Counted from the stretch's first letter, positions 8,861-17,209 are shown. The stretch: 64,000 nt of DNA from Fictibacillus solisalsi (GCF_900103485.1 NZ_FNHW01000001.1:2002521-2066520); one strand, 5' to 3'. Numbers and translations are program-made. The notes: a model not told the origin generated them from the sequence alone.

Positions 8861-8877
8861 TGTAAGAAAAACTGACA
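8861..8877. promoter_or_regulatory. TnrA/GlnR box between nasD and nasA
   Basis: TGTAAGAAAAACTGACA fits the known TnrA/GlnR consensus TGTNA-N7-TNACA exactly. It lies in the intergenic region between the divergent nasD operon and nasA, as in B. subtilis. TnrA activates such genes under nitrogen limitation. It lies inside the longer of the two possible nasD reading frames, which argues for the shorter start at 8781. Confidence 0.85.
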
Positions 8878-9002
8878 TAGTTTTTTCAACCTATGAATTT
8901 TTTATGAGTTAAAAAAGTTTGTTACCTTTTCTTCCATTAATAAAGCAAAGCAGAGACAAGAACCGTAGACTAAAAAGAAAAATCAGGAATGGAGAGAGAT
9001 GA

Positions 9003-10208
9003 ATGAGTCTAAAAGAGTTAAGAAGTCACGGACATGCGCCATCACTGTTAGGTTCCTTTTTGTATTTTGATGTAAGCTTTATGATCTGGGTGCTCCTCGG
9101 TGCTCTTGGCGTCTATATTACAAAGGATTTTGGGCTTTCCCCTTCGCAAAAAGGGCTGATTGTCGCCATCCCTATTTTGAGCGGTTCGTTATTCAGACTA
9201 TTGTTCGGTGTACTCACCGATCGAATCGGCCCCAGGAAGACCGCCGTTGGAGGAATGCTGGTAACCACCATTCCTCTTTTATGGGGGTGGTTATCTGGAA
9301 CACATATTGCCGAACTGTATGGAATTGGCTTTTTGCTTGGTATAGCGGGAGCAAGCTTTTCCGCCGCTTTGCCAATGGCAAGCCGCTGGTACCCTCCGCA
9401 TCTCCAAGGGGCCGCAATGGGCATCGCAGGAGCCGGAAACAGCGGAACACTGCTTGCCACCCTTTTTGGTCCGAGGCTGGCCGAACACTATGGTTGGAAC
9501 GGAGTCATGGGCATCGCACTCCTTCCACTGCTGTGCACGCTGCTTTTATATCTTTTCATCACAAAAGATGCTCCCTCACAGCCTGCCGCTAAGCCAGTAA
9601 AGGATTATTTAAACGTGCTGAAAGTAAAAGATACCTGGTATTTTTGTCTTCTTTATTGTGTTACCTTTGGAGGATTCGTAGGCTTGACCAGTTTTTTAAG
9701 TATTTTTTTCGTGGATCAATATCACTTGCCGAGCGTTTCAGCCGGCAATTTTGTTACATTATGTGTCGCGGCGGGCAGCATTGTCCGTCCGATTGGCGGC
9801 ATGATCGCCGACCGGATCGGAGGGATCAGGCTTTTGAGTTATTTGTTGATTGGCGCAACGCTATGCATGCTCGGTGTCAGCCAGCTTCCTTCCCTTTCAT
9901 TAGCCACTGTTTTGCTATTTGCCGGCATGTCCTGCCTTGGCATGGGAAATGGTGCCGTCTTTCAATTGGTGCCTCAACGGTTTAAAAATGAGATTGGGGT
10001 GATTACCGGAATTGTAGGGGCTGCAGGCGGGGTTGGTGGTTTCTTTGTTCCGATTATCCTTGGCTCACTGAAGGAACTTTCAGGAACTTATGCTTCCGGT
10101 TTCATTGTTTATTCATTGATTGGCGGTTGTGCCTTTGTTCTTTTAATGGTAGCACAAAGCGCATGGAAGAAGACATGGGCTCTTCAGAAGAGCTCCATAA
10201 AATTGTAA
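9003..10208 (+). CDS. nasA: Nitrate/nitrite transporter, major facilitator family
   Basis: The 401-residue membrane protein has about twelve predicted helices. It shows NarK/NasA hallmarks: glycine-rich helices ([21 protein letters not shown] and [15 protein letters not shown]) and the loop motif [12 protein letters not shown] between helices 2 and 3. It would import nitrate for the reductase genes divergently transcribed from the same intergenic region. GGAGAG lies upstream of ATG 9003. An overlapping ATG two codons earlier is in another frame. The shared TnrA box predicts induction with nasDEC. Confidence 0.9.
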   Translation: MSLKELRSHGHAPSLLGSFLYFDVSFMIWVLLGALGVYITKDFGLSPSQKGLIVAIPILSGSLFRLLFGVLTDRIGPRKTAVGGMLVTTIPLLWGWLSGTHIAELYGIGFLLGIAGASFSAALPMASRWYPPHLQGAAMGIAGAGNSGTLLATLFGPRLAEHYGWNGVMGIALLPLLCTLLLYLFITKDAPSQPAAKPVKDYLNVLKVKDTWYFCLLYCVTFGGFVGLTSFLSIFFVDQYHLPSVSAGNFVTLCVAAGSIVRPIGGMIADRIGGIRLLSYLLIGATLCMLGVSQLPSLSLATVLLFAGMSCLGMGNGAVFQLVPQRFKNEIGVITGIVGAAGGVGGFFVPIILGSLKELSGTYASGFIVYSLIGGCAFVLLMVAQSAWKKTWALQKSSIKL

Positions 10209-10216
10209 GAGTACAT

Positions 10217-10255
10217 AAAAACCGCCCTCTTCTTTTGAAAGAGGGCGGTTTTTTT
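10217..10255. terminator. Bidirectional terminator after nasA
   Basis: The stem AAAACCGCCCTCTT/AAGAGGGCGGTTTT has an A-run on the left and a T-run on the right. It separates nasA from the convergent esterase gene. Confidence 0.9.
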
Positions 10256-11561
10256 AGTCTAGCTTTCGAATAATGACCCCAATTGTGTTTTGTTCTTCCT
10301 TTGACGGATTAGCTGAAAGCCTTACATTGAACTTGAGTTTTCCATTATGATCCGGCTTTAAGATCATTGTCTTATGATTTCCTTTACCATGCAGTTTAAC
10401 GAGGTATCGTTTCTTCGGATGATACCAGGATGCTGTCTTAACTGCCGCGGTTCCTGAACCTGTTAGTGAAAATCCAGCTTTTGATACTTGGTTAATTTCA
10501 GCAAACTCTTCTGCTTTTCTGTTAAATTGCACGGTCCACCCATAAATGGAAAATACGGATTCTGCCGTTTTATATGAAAAGGGGCGCGGAGCCTTTGGAG
10601 GATGCTCAAACAATGTCATAAAACGGGGCAGTGTCTGCGCAAGATCCCGCTTCCAATATCCCCATGTATGAGAACCGGGTCCGTAGCTGTTCCATTCATG
10701 CGGAATGCCGAGCTCTGCCAGCCGGTTGTGCATGCTCGTGGACATGCTGTAGCAAATCTCTTCAACCGGGGAGGCCATACCGCCGTCCAAGGGACCGCCC
10801 GCTTGACCTGTGCCTGTATAAATCGACAAATCCATACCTGCTAAATTTTCGGCAAGATCCCACGGATTGTGGCTTCTCCATATGATTTCGTGGGTCTCGC
10901 GATCTCCCCAGACAGTTCCCGGAGGCACATTTTCCTGATTTTGAAAAATAGTCTTTTCCAGGAAGTCGGGATCCAAATTTGTATTCACCACACCTGAGAA
11001 AGAAGCGGCAGCCAAAAACAAATCCGGATGTCTGGCAGCATAGGACAAGGATCCGAACCCTCCCATGGACAACCCCGCAATGGCTCTTCCTTCTCGGGTA
11101 TGTTTCACCCGGTAGGATTGTTCAACCCAGGGAATAAGTTCATTAATATGATAGGTCTCCCACTCCGGCTTCCCATAAGCTCCATCGTTGTACCAGTTGG
11201 AGTAGCTTCCTCCTCTGCCTGCATCAGGCATTACAATCACGAGAGGCAAGTCCTTTGTCATGTTTTCAATATCCCCGGCAACGGTCCAGGATTTATAATC
11301 ACCGCAGCAGCCGTGGAGCATATAGAGCACGGGATACTTTTTCTTTGCATGCTGATCATAACCTTTTGGCAGGAGCACGCGCAGAGGCGTTTGTTTTCCA
11401 AGAGCCGGGCTGTCCAAAACAATTTCATGCAGTCTTTCAGATAAGGCTGTATCAGAAACAACTTTTAAACGCTCCTGGCCCTCTGCGTGTGTCTGCAGTG
11501 TCGGAAAGATTAAGAGGGCAAGGAAGAATGCAGCAAACCATTTAACCAACGGATGATACAT
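10254..11561 (-). CDS. Secreted alpha/beta-hydrolase esterase (EstD/antigen 85-like)
   Basis: I chose ATG 11561 (MYHPLVKWFAAFFL) over the in-frame ATG five codons upstream, because the latter overlaps the ribosome binding site GGGAGG. The result is 435 residues. A signal peptide ends after about residue 26 (TLQTHA). The catalytic core shows the oxyanion stretch YMLHGCCGD, the nucleophile S165 in GLSMGG, and a likely catalytic H298 in GPGSHTWGYW. A further ~100-residue beta-rich C-terminal domain of unknown role follows. The substrate is unknown; the family includes carboxylesterases, feruloyl esterases and acyltransferases. It stands alone. Confidence 0.82.
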   Translation of the reverse strand: MYHPLVKWFAAFFLALLIFPTLQTHAEGQERLKVVSDTALSERLHEIVLDSPALGKQTPLRVLLPKGYDQHAKKKYPVLYMLHGCCGDYKSWTVAGDIENMTKDLPLVIVMPDAGRGGSYSNWYNDGAYGKPEWETYHINELIPWVEQSYRVKHTREGRAIAGLSMGGFGSLSYAARHPDLFLAAASFSGVVNTNLDPDFLEKTIFQNQENVPPGTVWGDRETHEIIWRSHNPWDLAENLAGMDLSIYTGTGQAGGPLDGGMASPVEEICYSMSTSMHNRLAELGIPHEWNSYGPGSHTWGYWKRDLAQTLPRFMTLFEHPPKAPRPFSYKTAESVFSIYGWTVQFNRKAEEFAEINQVSKAGFSLTGSGTAAVKTASWYHPKKRYLVKLHGKGNHKTMILKPDHNGKLKFNVRLSANPSKEEQNTIGVIIRKLD

Positions 11562-11696
11562 GAAACAACCTCCCATTTATTAAAGATACTTAATTTTTCA
11601 ATATTTATATAATTTTGTCAATTTACGTAATTATAAAAACAAAAAAGGGATCTTTTGTAGGAAGGTTGTACAGCAGGCTTGGGCATTTCTTCATAT

Positions 11697-11723
11697 AAAA
11701 ACATCCTCTCCAGGGAGAGGATG
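11697..11723 (-). terminator. Second terminator downstream of csbD
   Basis: The stem CATCCTCTCC/GGAGAGGATG is followed by a T-run on the minus strand. It stands just beyond another terminator, so csbD transcription meets two in tandem. Confidence 0.65.
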
Positions 11724-11731
11724 ATCAATAA

Positions 11732-11768
11732 AATGAGGCAAAAAGACGTTTTGTCCTTTTGCCTCATT
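11732..11768 (-). terminator. Terminator of csbD
   Basis: A 12-bp perfect stem, AATGAGGCAAAA/TTTTGCCTCATT, lies 14 bases after the csbD stop codon. Confidence 0.8.
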
Positions 11769-11782
11769 CGTATGATATACCA

Positions 11783-11983
11783 TTATCTTCTGTTATCAAA
11801 AGCATCATTCACTTTGTCGGCAGCCTTCTCTTTCAGATCGCCGACTCCTTCGCGTGCTTCTCCTTTTATTTTGTCCTTGTTACCTTCTGCCTCTGTTGTT
11901 TCATCATTTGTAAGTTTGCCGAGGCCCCGTTTTGCCTCGCCTTTCAGCTTGTCCAATTTTCCTTGTGTCTGATCGTCATTCAT
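11783..11983 (-). CDS. csbD: CsbD-family general stress protein
   Basis: This 66-residue, highly charged protein has the CsbD pattern: two repeats of K.KGEAK/R.G.G (KLKGEAKRGLGKL and KIKGEAREGVGDLKEKA). CsbD proteins are SigB-induced stress proteins of unknown mechanism. A SigB-type promoter is visible upstream and fits. The start follows AAAGGAGGAACCC. It is monocistronic with its own terminators. Confidence 0.88.
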   Translation of the reverse strand: MNDDQTQGKLDKLKGEAKRGLGKLTNDETTEAEGNKDKIKGEAREGVGDLKEKAADKVNDAFDNRR

Positions 11984-12030
11984 GAATGGGTTCCTCCTTT
12001 AGTGAATTCAATAATGATCCATAGTGGTAT

Positions 12031-12056
12031 ATACCCATGTCGAAGGAATGTTAATC
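12031..12056 (-). promoter_or_regulatory. SigB-type promoter of csbD
   Basis: On the minus strand GATTAA (-35, 12051-12056), 14 bp and GGGTAT (-10, 12031-12036) match the SigB consensus GTTTAA-N12-14-GGGTAT with one mismatch. It lies about 50 bp upstream of csbD. Confidence 0.75.
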
Positions 12057-12135
12057 ACCTGCCATATTTTTCGTTTTTAAATCATAGGATAAGGGAAAAA
12101 TAAAAATTATCCAAATAGAATTGAGGAGTGTACAT

Positions 12136-12702
12136 ATGAAAAAAAGTTGGCTATGGCCCGTACTTATTATTGCTGTGCTTGTGATCTTGTTTTTCACCAG
12201 CTACAACGGGTTCGTAAATAGCGAAGAAGATGTAGACCAGTCCTACTCCCAGATTGAAACCCAGCTTCAGCGGCGTGTTGATCTCGTGCCCAACCTCGTC
12301 AGCACGGTCAAAGGATATGCCTCCCACGAAAAAGAGGTTCTCAAAGATATCTCTGATTCCCGTTCACGTCTTGCAGGGGCCAAATCCCCTCAGGATGAAG
12401 CCCAGGCGAACGACCAGTTGACCAGTGCCCTTAGCCGCCTGCTTGTGATTCAGGAGAGGTACCCAAACTTAAAGGCAGATAAGCAGTTTACCCAATTGAT
12501 GGATGAGCTTGCCGGCACAGAAAATCGAATTGCTGTGGCAAGAAGGGATTATAATGAAAAAGTTGCTTCCTATAACAAAAAAGTTAAAAGGTTTCCAGGA
12601 GCCTTAATTGCAGGGATAGGAGGATTTGATAAAAAAGAATACTTTAAGGCCAGCGCCAATGCACAGGAGCCTCCAAAAGTTGATTTTGGAGGAAACAGCT
12701 GA
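12136..12702 (+). CDS. LemA-family membrane-anchored protein
   Basis: The 188-residue protein starts at ATG 12136 (MKKSWLWPVLII), nine bases after GAGGAG; an in-frame ATG five codons earlier overlaps that site. A single N-terminal membrane helix (about 4-22) is followed by a helical LemA domain containing RRVDLVPNLVSTVKGYA and ENRIAVARRDYNE. The cellular role of LemA proteins is not established. The stop codon overlaps the start of the TPM-domain gene (TGATG), a classic pairing. Confidence 0.9.
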   Translation: MKKSWLWPVLIIAVLVILFFTSYNGFVNSEEDVDQSYSQIETQLQRRVDLVPNLVSTVKGYASHEKEVLKDISDSRSRLAGAKSPQDEAQANDQLTSALSRLLVIQERYPNLKADKQFTQLMDELAGTENRIAVARRDYNEKVASYNKKVKRFPGALIAGIGGFDKKEYFKASANAQEPPKVDFGGNS

Positions 12703-13436
12703 TGTTTTCCAAAAAATTCTCCCTCTTCTTAGGGTTGTTTGTTGTTTTTTCATTATTAACAAACGCCATTCCGGTATCTGCTGATGCGATACCGGAGCCA
12801 GAGGGAGACATTTATGTTCAAGACCATGCAGGCGTGCTTAGCCCGCAGGAAAAGTCGAAGCTCTTGTCCCAGGGAAGACTGCTGGAAGATCAGACAAGTG
12901 CACAGCTTGCTGTTCTTACGGTTAAATCCATTGGTGATACACCTATTGAAATGTATTCCAATGAGGCCTTCAGGAAATTTGGGCTTGGAACAAAGGAAGC
13001 GGATAACGGTGTTCTGCTAGTTTTGGCCCTCTCGCAGAAAAAAATCCGTATCGAAGTGGGATATGGTTTGGAAGGAGCGATTCCAGACGGCAAAGCTGGA
13101 AGAATTCTGGATGAAAATGCTGTTCCTTATTTGAAGCAAGGAAAAAATAATGAGGCCATCATCCATACGTATCAGGCCCTGTCCAAAGAAATCCAAAAAG
13201 AATACAAAGGACAGGATGCTCCCCCGTCCAAGAACAAGAAGGAGAATAAGGATCCGTTTTCCTGGTTTTACATTATCATTATCGTTGCCATTATCTTTTT
13301 GGACATTAAATTCTTTGATGGTTTCCTCACCTATATGATTCTTTCCATGCTTTCAAGAGGTGGAGGGGGTGGAGGGGGACGCCGGGGCGGCGGAGGTGGA
13401 TCATCCGGCGGAGGTGGCGCAGGAAGGGGCTGGTAA
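12702..13436 (+). CDS. TPM-domain (YgcG-type) protein with glycine-rich tail
   Basis: The 244-residue protein has a signal sequence (1-27) and a TPM domain from about 35 to 165 (YVQDHAGVLSPQEK, GLGTKEADNGVLLVLA, KIRIEVGYGLEGAIPDGKAG). A membrane helix lies near 188-210, followed by a tail of GGGGG/GRRGGGGGSSGG repeats. TPM proteins paired with LemA are common in Firmicutes. Some family members have phosphatase activity, but function here is unknown. The start overlaps the lemA stop, so the two are probably translationally coupled. Confidence 0.9.
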   Translation: MFSKKFSLFLGLFVVFSLLTNAIPVSADAIPEPEGDIYVQDHAGVLSPQEKSKLLSQGRLLEDQTSAQLAVLTVKSIGDTPIEMYSNEAFRKFGLGTKEADNGVLLVLALSQKKIRIEVGYGLEGAIPDGKAGRILDENAVPYLKQGKNNEAIIHTYQALSKEIQKEYKGQDAPPSKNKKENKDPFSWFYIIIIVAIIFLDIKFFDGFLTYMILSMLSRGGGGGGGRRGGGGGSSGGGGAGRGW

Positions 13437-13604
13437 CTACTTTTTCAGCCATTTTTTCACATGCTCCTTCGGATCCCAGCAATTAAATTTATAGGAAGGC
13501 TTCGTATCGAACCCCAGTCTCACACATTCATATTTCATTCCGTTCTCCGTCCGTGAAGCCTTGAAGTTTATACACGTTGCACAGCAATGGATGTCTTTTT
13601 TCAT
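13437..13604 (-). CDS. Small cysteine-rich conserved protein
   Basis: I place the start at ATG 13604, preceded by GGTGGAG, giving 55 residues beginning MKKDIHCCATCINFKASRTE. A longer frame to 13682 crosses a terminator. Four or more cysteines (CCATC, YECVR, FNCWDP) suggest a small metal-binding or disulfide protein. I recognise it as a conserved small Bacillus protein but know no function. It is convergent with the TPM gene, with no gap. Confidence 0.65.
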   Translation of the reverse strand: MKKDIHCCATCINFKASRTENGMKYECVRLGFDTKPSYKFNCWDPKEHVKKWLKK

Positions 13605-13656
13605 GGATGATTCTCCACCTTCTTTACCAAAGTCGTTATCTTCATCATACCGTAAA

Positions 13657-13694
13657 AAAACCGCCCTGCAATGATTTCGCACGGGCGGTTTTGC
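13657..13694 (-). terminator. Terminator of the yrzI cluster
   Basis: The stem AAAACCGCCC/GGGCGGTTTT is followed on the minus strand by a T-run. It lies seven bases after the end of the first yrzI gene. Confidence 0.85.
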
Positions 13695-13701
13695 TTTTCA
13701 T

Positions 13702-13851
13702 TTATCTTAAATAGTTCGCCTCGCCAGCCTTCGTATGAGCCGCTTCGAACAATTCGTTCACATTTTGTTGATGCACATAATCTTTGTACGTTCTTTCATT
13801 CTTCCTTAATGAAATGGTCAACGTAGCAAAGAAAAGGTTCAATGTTAGCAT
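13702..13851 (-). CDS. yrzI: YrzI-family small protein (copy 1)
   Basis: The start is ATG 13851, preceded by AAAGGAGGAG, giving 49 residues that begin MLTLNLFFATLTISLRKNER. The opening TLNLFF.T.T.S is the YrzI signature and is shared with a second copy 140 bp upstream; both also carry HQQ.V. The 19-codon ORF at 13884-13943 ends 32 bases before this start. In B. subtilis the yrzI transcript also encodes a cryptic short ORF cut by the ribosome-associated nuclease Rae1. The protein's function is not known to me. Confidence 0.8.
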   Translation of the reverse strand: MLTLNLFFATLTISLRKNERTYKDYVHQQNVNELFEAAHTKAGEANYLR

Positions 13852-13883
13852 ACAGACTCCTCCTTTCCTGCTCTCTTTCCCTT

Positions 13884-13943
13884 TCAGGTCGTATCTTTCT
13901 CTGTTACCATCCAATCCAGAAATACCAGTTTTCGCTTCATCAT
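13884..13943 (-). CDS. 19-codon mini-ORF upstream of yrzI copy 1
   Basis: ATG 13943 follows AAGGAGAGGGTATGAA. The peptide is MMKRKLVFLDWMVTEKDTT. It shares the pattern MM...W-x3-EKD with the mini-ORF before the other yrzI copy. The Glu-Lys pair is encoded GAG-AAA. In B. subtilis Rae1 cuts the yrzI operon mRNA between a Glu and a Lys codon inside the comparable short ORF S1025 (recalled, not checked). The repeat of architecture makes this a likely real gene or nuclease target. Confidence 0.6.
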   Translation of the reverse strand: MMKRKLVFLDWMVTEKDTT

Positions 13944-13989
13944 TTCATACCCTCTCCTTTTCCATTAATTTTTTCGTTTTCGGGTCTTA

Positions 13990-14136
13990 CTACATGTGAA
14001 CATTATTCATCAATTTTTCATGAGTCTCTCGGTACATTTTCTTTACATGCTGCTGATGAATCATTCCATTTTGGCTTTTCATTTTACGCTGAAACGAAAG
14101 CGTAATCGTTCCAAAAAACAAGTTCAGTGTAATCAT
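13990..14136 (-). CDS. yrzI: YrzI-family small protein (copy 2)
   Basis: ATG 14136 follows AAAGGAGGAATGCCCA. The 48-residue product begins MITLNLFFGTITLSFQRKMK, nearly identical in its first half to copy 1 (MLTLNLFFATLTIS). HQQHV is also kept. It is preceded, 25 bases upstream, by its own 19-codon ORF. No terminator is visible between this gene and copy 1, so the two cassettes probably share a transcript. Confidence 0.8.
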   Translation of the reverse strand: MITLNLFFGTITLSFQRKMKSQNGMIHQQHVKKMYRETHEKLMNNVHM

Positions 14137-14161
14137 TGGGCATTCCTCCTTTCATGTGCAT

Positions 14162-14221
14162 TTAACAGTCCATATCCTTCTCCAGTGAAAACCAGGTTAA
14201 TAAAGCAATACTAATCATCAT
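14162..14221 (-). CDS. 19-codon mini-ORF upstream of yrzI copy 2
   Basis: ATG 14221 follows GAAGGGGATGACAGAA. The peptide is MMISIALLTWFSLEKDMDC, the same length as the mini-ORF before yrzI copy 1 and sharing W-x3-EKD. Glu-Lys is encoded GAG-AAG, the codon pair expected for Rae1-type cleavage. On its own this ORF would be unconvincing; the duplicated layout is the evidence. Confidence 0.55.
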   Translation of the reverse strand: MMISIALLTWFSLEKDMDC

Positions 14222-14251
14222 TTCTGTCATCCCCTTCACGGTTAGTTGTAT

Positions 14252-14286
14252 AAAAAAAGGCCGCTGGGATTCAGATCCCCGCAGCC
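14252..14286 (-). terminator. Terminator, distal of a tandem pair
   Basis: On the minus strand an imperfect stem (AAGGCTGCGGGGAT paired with ATCCCAGCGGCCTT) is followed by seven Ts. It lies between the 36-codon ORF and the yrzI cassettes. Confidence 0.75.
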
Positions 14287-14303
14287 TTCCCTAAAAAAGG
14301 GCG

Positions 14304-14345
14304 CAAAAAAGCCACAGGGCATCATTCGACCTGCGGCGCTTTTTT
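14304..14345. terminator. Terminator, proximal of a tandem pair
   Basis: The stem AAAAAAGC...CCGCAGG paired with CCTGTGGCTTTTTT has T-runs in both directions. It follows the 36-codon ORF by nine bases. Confidence 0.75.
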
Positions 14346-14353
14346 ATCAAAAA

Positions 14354-14464
14354 TTACAAATTAAAAAAGCTGTGTCCATTGGCCGAACATCGTAGTGTTG
14401 CATGAAATTGTAGTTGTGCAGAAATAGATTGCAGTGATGCTGCAGCTGGTTGTAATCTCATCAT
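14354..14464 (-). CDS. Unrecognised 36-residue small protein
   Basis: ATG 14464 is preceded by a near-perfect ribosome binding site, GAAGGAGGTCG, with a nine-base gap. The ORF begins MMRLQPAAASLQSISAQLQF and ends just before two tandem terminators, so it looks like a complete transcription unit. It is rich in Ala, Ser and Gln with one cysteine and has no membrane segment. I know no homologue. The strong translation signal is the main support. Confidence 0.5.
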   Translation of the reverse strand: MMRLQPAAASLQSISAQLQFHATLRCSANGHSFFNL

Positions 14465-14736
14465 GGTGTTCGACCTCCTTCATAAATTCTGATTATTCTT
14501 TACAGGGTAAGTATAACCATAACTTGGTAACTTGTAAACCACTTTTTTCAAACAATTTATTTATATGCGAAAGAAAGGGAAAAGATCACCCATTTTATAC
14601 GTTTTTTCTCTAAAGAAAATGATTCCATACCTGCCAGCACAATTTCGCATGGACAGGCATATTGTGTACATTTTCACAAACATATGTATTATAATGGTTA
14701 TGCTACACTATTTGTATTTTAGTAAGGAGGAACATT

Positions 14737-15627
14737 ATGATAAGCCCTAAAGTTATTTTGGCTTCTACACGGCCATTTTCATTAACGGCTGCCATCATAC
14801 CGGTTCTTTTTGGAACCATACTTGCTCTGCAATCCACAAGCATTAACTGGGGTTTGTTTCTTTTAACACTCCTTGGTGCCGTCTTTATGCAGTGCGGAAC
14901 AAATCTGGTCAACGATTATTACGACCATGTAAAAGGTGCTGACCAGCCTGGATCACTCAGCCCTTCAGGCGTCATTGACCGCGGAGAAATGACCCCAAAA
15001 CAAGTGCATATTACCGGTCTCATCTTTTTTGCTCTTGGGAGTATCATCGGCTTGGTTTTGGCAGGTCTAACAGGCCGCTTTATTCTTTATATTGGTATTC
15101 CATCTCTCTTGATTGGCTATTTCTATACGGCCACTCGCTACGCTCTGGCCTATAACGGGTTTGGAGAATTCGCTTCCGGCACCACGCTTGGTGTGCTTGC
15201 CGTAATCGGTTCCTTTTATGTCCAAACACTTACCGTCGGCTGGAATACTGTAATGATGGCACTGCCGAATGCCTTTTTAATTATGGCGATTTTGCAGGCA
15301 AATAATTTAAGAGACATTGACAGCGATAAATTGATTAACAAAATCACCGTCGCCGGCTTGCTCGGCAGAACCGGTGCCCGCATTGAATATTTGATTTTGA
15401 TGATTGGCGCTTATGTACTGTTGCTGATCCTGGTGGCAATATCTCTGCTTCCTTCATGGAGTCTGCTCGCTTTCTTGTCACTTCCCGTGGCCATTAAAGC
15501 CCTTTCCATCAGTCTTCGCACCTGGGATCCCAAAGAATTGAATACTACACTTGGATTAACGGCGATGCTTCATTTAGGCTTTGGCATCCTTCTTTGCATC
15601 GGCACCTTAATCGGTATATCAATATAA
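14737..15627 (+). CDS. UbiA-family prenyltransferase (MenA-like)
   Basis: The 296-residue integral membrane protein starts at ATG 14737 after AAGGAGG. It has about eight to nine helices and the aspartate-rich motif NDYYDHVKGAD (around residue 65), which binds the prenyl diphosphate with Mg2+. A second polar stretch, NNLRDIDSDK (near 189), matches the second metal-binding loop. These are hallmarks of MenA-type enzymes that prenylate 1,4-dihydroxy-2-naphthoate. It may be menA or a paralogue acting on another acceptor; no menaquinone genes lie nearby. A TATAAT hexamer at 14690-14695 is a likely -10. Confidence 0.8.
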   Translation: MISPKVILASTRPFSLTAAIIPVLFGTILALQSTSINWGLFLLTLLGAVFMQCGTNLVNDYYDHVKGADQPGSLSPSGVIDRGEMTPKQVHITGLIFFALGSIIGLVLAGLTGRFILYIGIPSLLIGYFYTATRYALAYNGFGEFASGTTLGVLAVIGSFYVQTLTVGWNTVMMALPNAFLIMAILQANNLRDIDSDKLINKITVAGLLGRTGARIEYLILMIGAYVLLLILVAISLLPSWSLLAFLSLPVAIKALSISLRTWDPKELNTTLGLTAMLHLGFGILLCIGTLIGISI

Positions 15628-15651
15628 AATAACTATCATTTTCAACAATAT

Positions 15652-15691
15652 AAAAAAAAGTGACCCGCACAAGCTGCCGGTCACTTTTTTT
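15652..15691. terminator. Bidirectional terminator between the prenyltransferase and yrhC
   Basis: The stem AAAAAAAGTGACC/GGTCACTTTTTTT has A- and T-tracts on either side and separates two convergent genes. Confidence 0.85.
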
Positions 15692-15693
15692 AT

Positions 15694-15933
15694 TTATGAT
15701 TCTATATCCTGCAGCTGTTTTTTCAGCCGCTTTGCTTGATAGTACATAAGTGCAGTGAATCCTAGTCCAGTTAATGATGTGGTTCCGCAGACGATTTCAT
15801 CGGTTACGTCTTTGCCTGCGAACGGAATGACGGTTCCCAAATACATAAAGGAACTTAGTCCTAATAGAACAATTCCGTAGTGCTGATAGTCCTGGATCTT
15901 CTGTTTGAGGTCTTGCAATACTTTTGATTCCAT
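15694..15933 (-). CDS. yrhC: YrhC-family small membrane protein
   Basis: ATG 15933 follows AGGAGG, giving 79 residues beginning MESKVLQDLKQKIQDYQHYG. Two hydrophobic helices (about 21-37 and 46-63) and charged ends indicate a small membrane protein. Its position downstream of mccA-mccB is where yrhC lies in B. subtilis. The function is unknown. A terminator after mccB at 16018-16056 suggests it is expressed partly on its own. Confidence 0.82.
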   Translation of the reverse strand: MESKVLQDLKQKIQDYQHYGIVLLGLSSFMYLGTVIPFAGKDVTDEIVCGTTSLTGLGFTALMYYQAKRLKKQLQDIES

Positions 15934-16017
15934 ACTTTTAACCAGCCTCCTAACCTCTTTTATTACAATAACATAGAACAGGTACAAAGACACACGAAAT
16001 TTTTGACAAATAAATGA

Positions 16018-16056
16018 AAAAAATCCCGTCTCCTCCAAACAGGAACGGGATTTTTT
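16018..16056. terminator. Terminator of the yrrT-mccB operon
   Basis: The stem AAAAAATCCCGT/ACGGGATTTTTT ends in a T-run on either strand. It lies 20 bases beyond mccB and before yrhC. Confidence 0.85.
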
Positions 16057-16075
16057 AAACCAGCCAAATAGTGCT

Positions 16076-17209
<1,134 letters not shown>

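Noticed and set aside
8782..8889. 36-codon N-terminal extension of nasD
   Set aside because: The extension runs through the TnrA box and lacks a ribosome binding site, while ATG 8781 has AGGAGG at good spacing and gives the expected length.
11679..12103. Two plus-strand ORFs of 97 and 114 codons over csbD
   Set aside because: They are antisense to csbD with its SigB promoter and terminator and have no ribosome binding site.
14565..14750. 61-codon plus-strand ORF upstream of the prenyltransferase
   Set aside because: No ribosome binding site, overlaps the probable -10 TATAAT and the start of the prenyltransferase, and no family resemblance.
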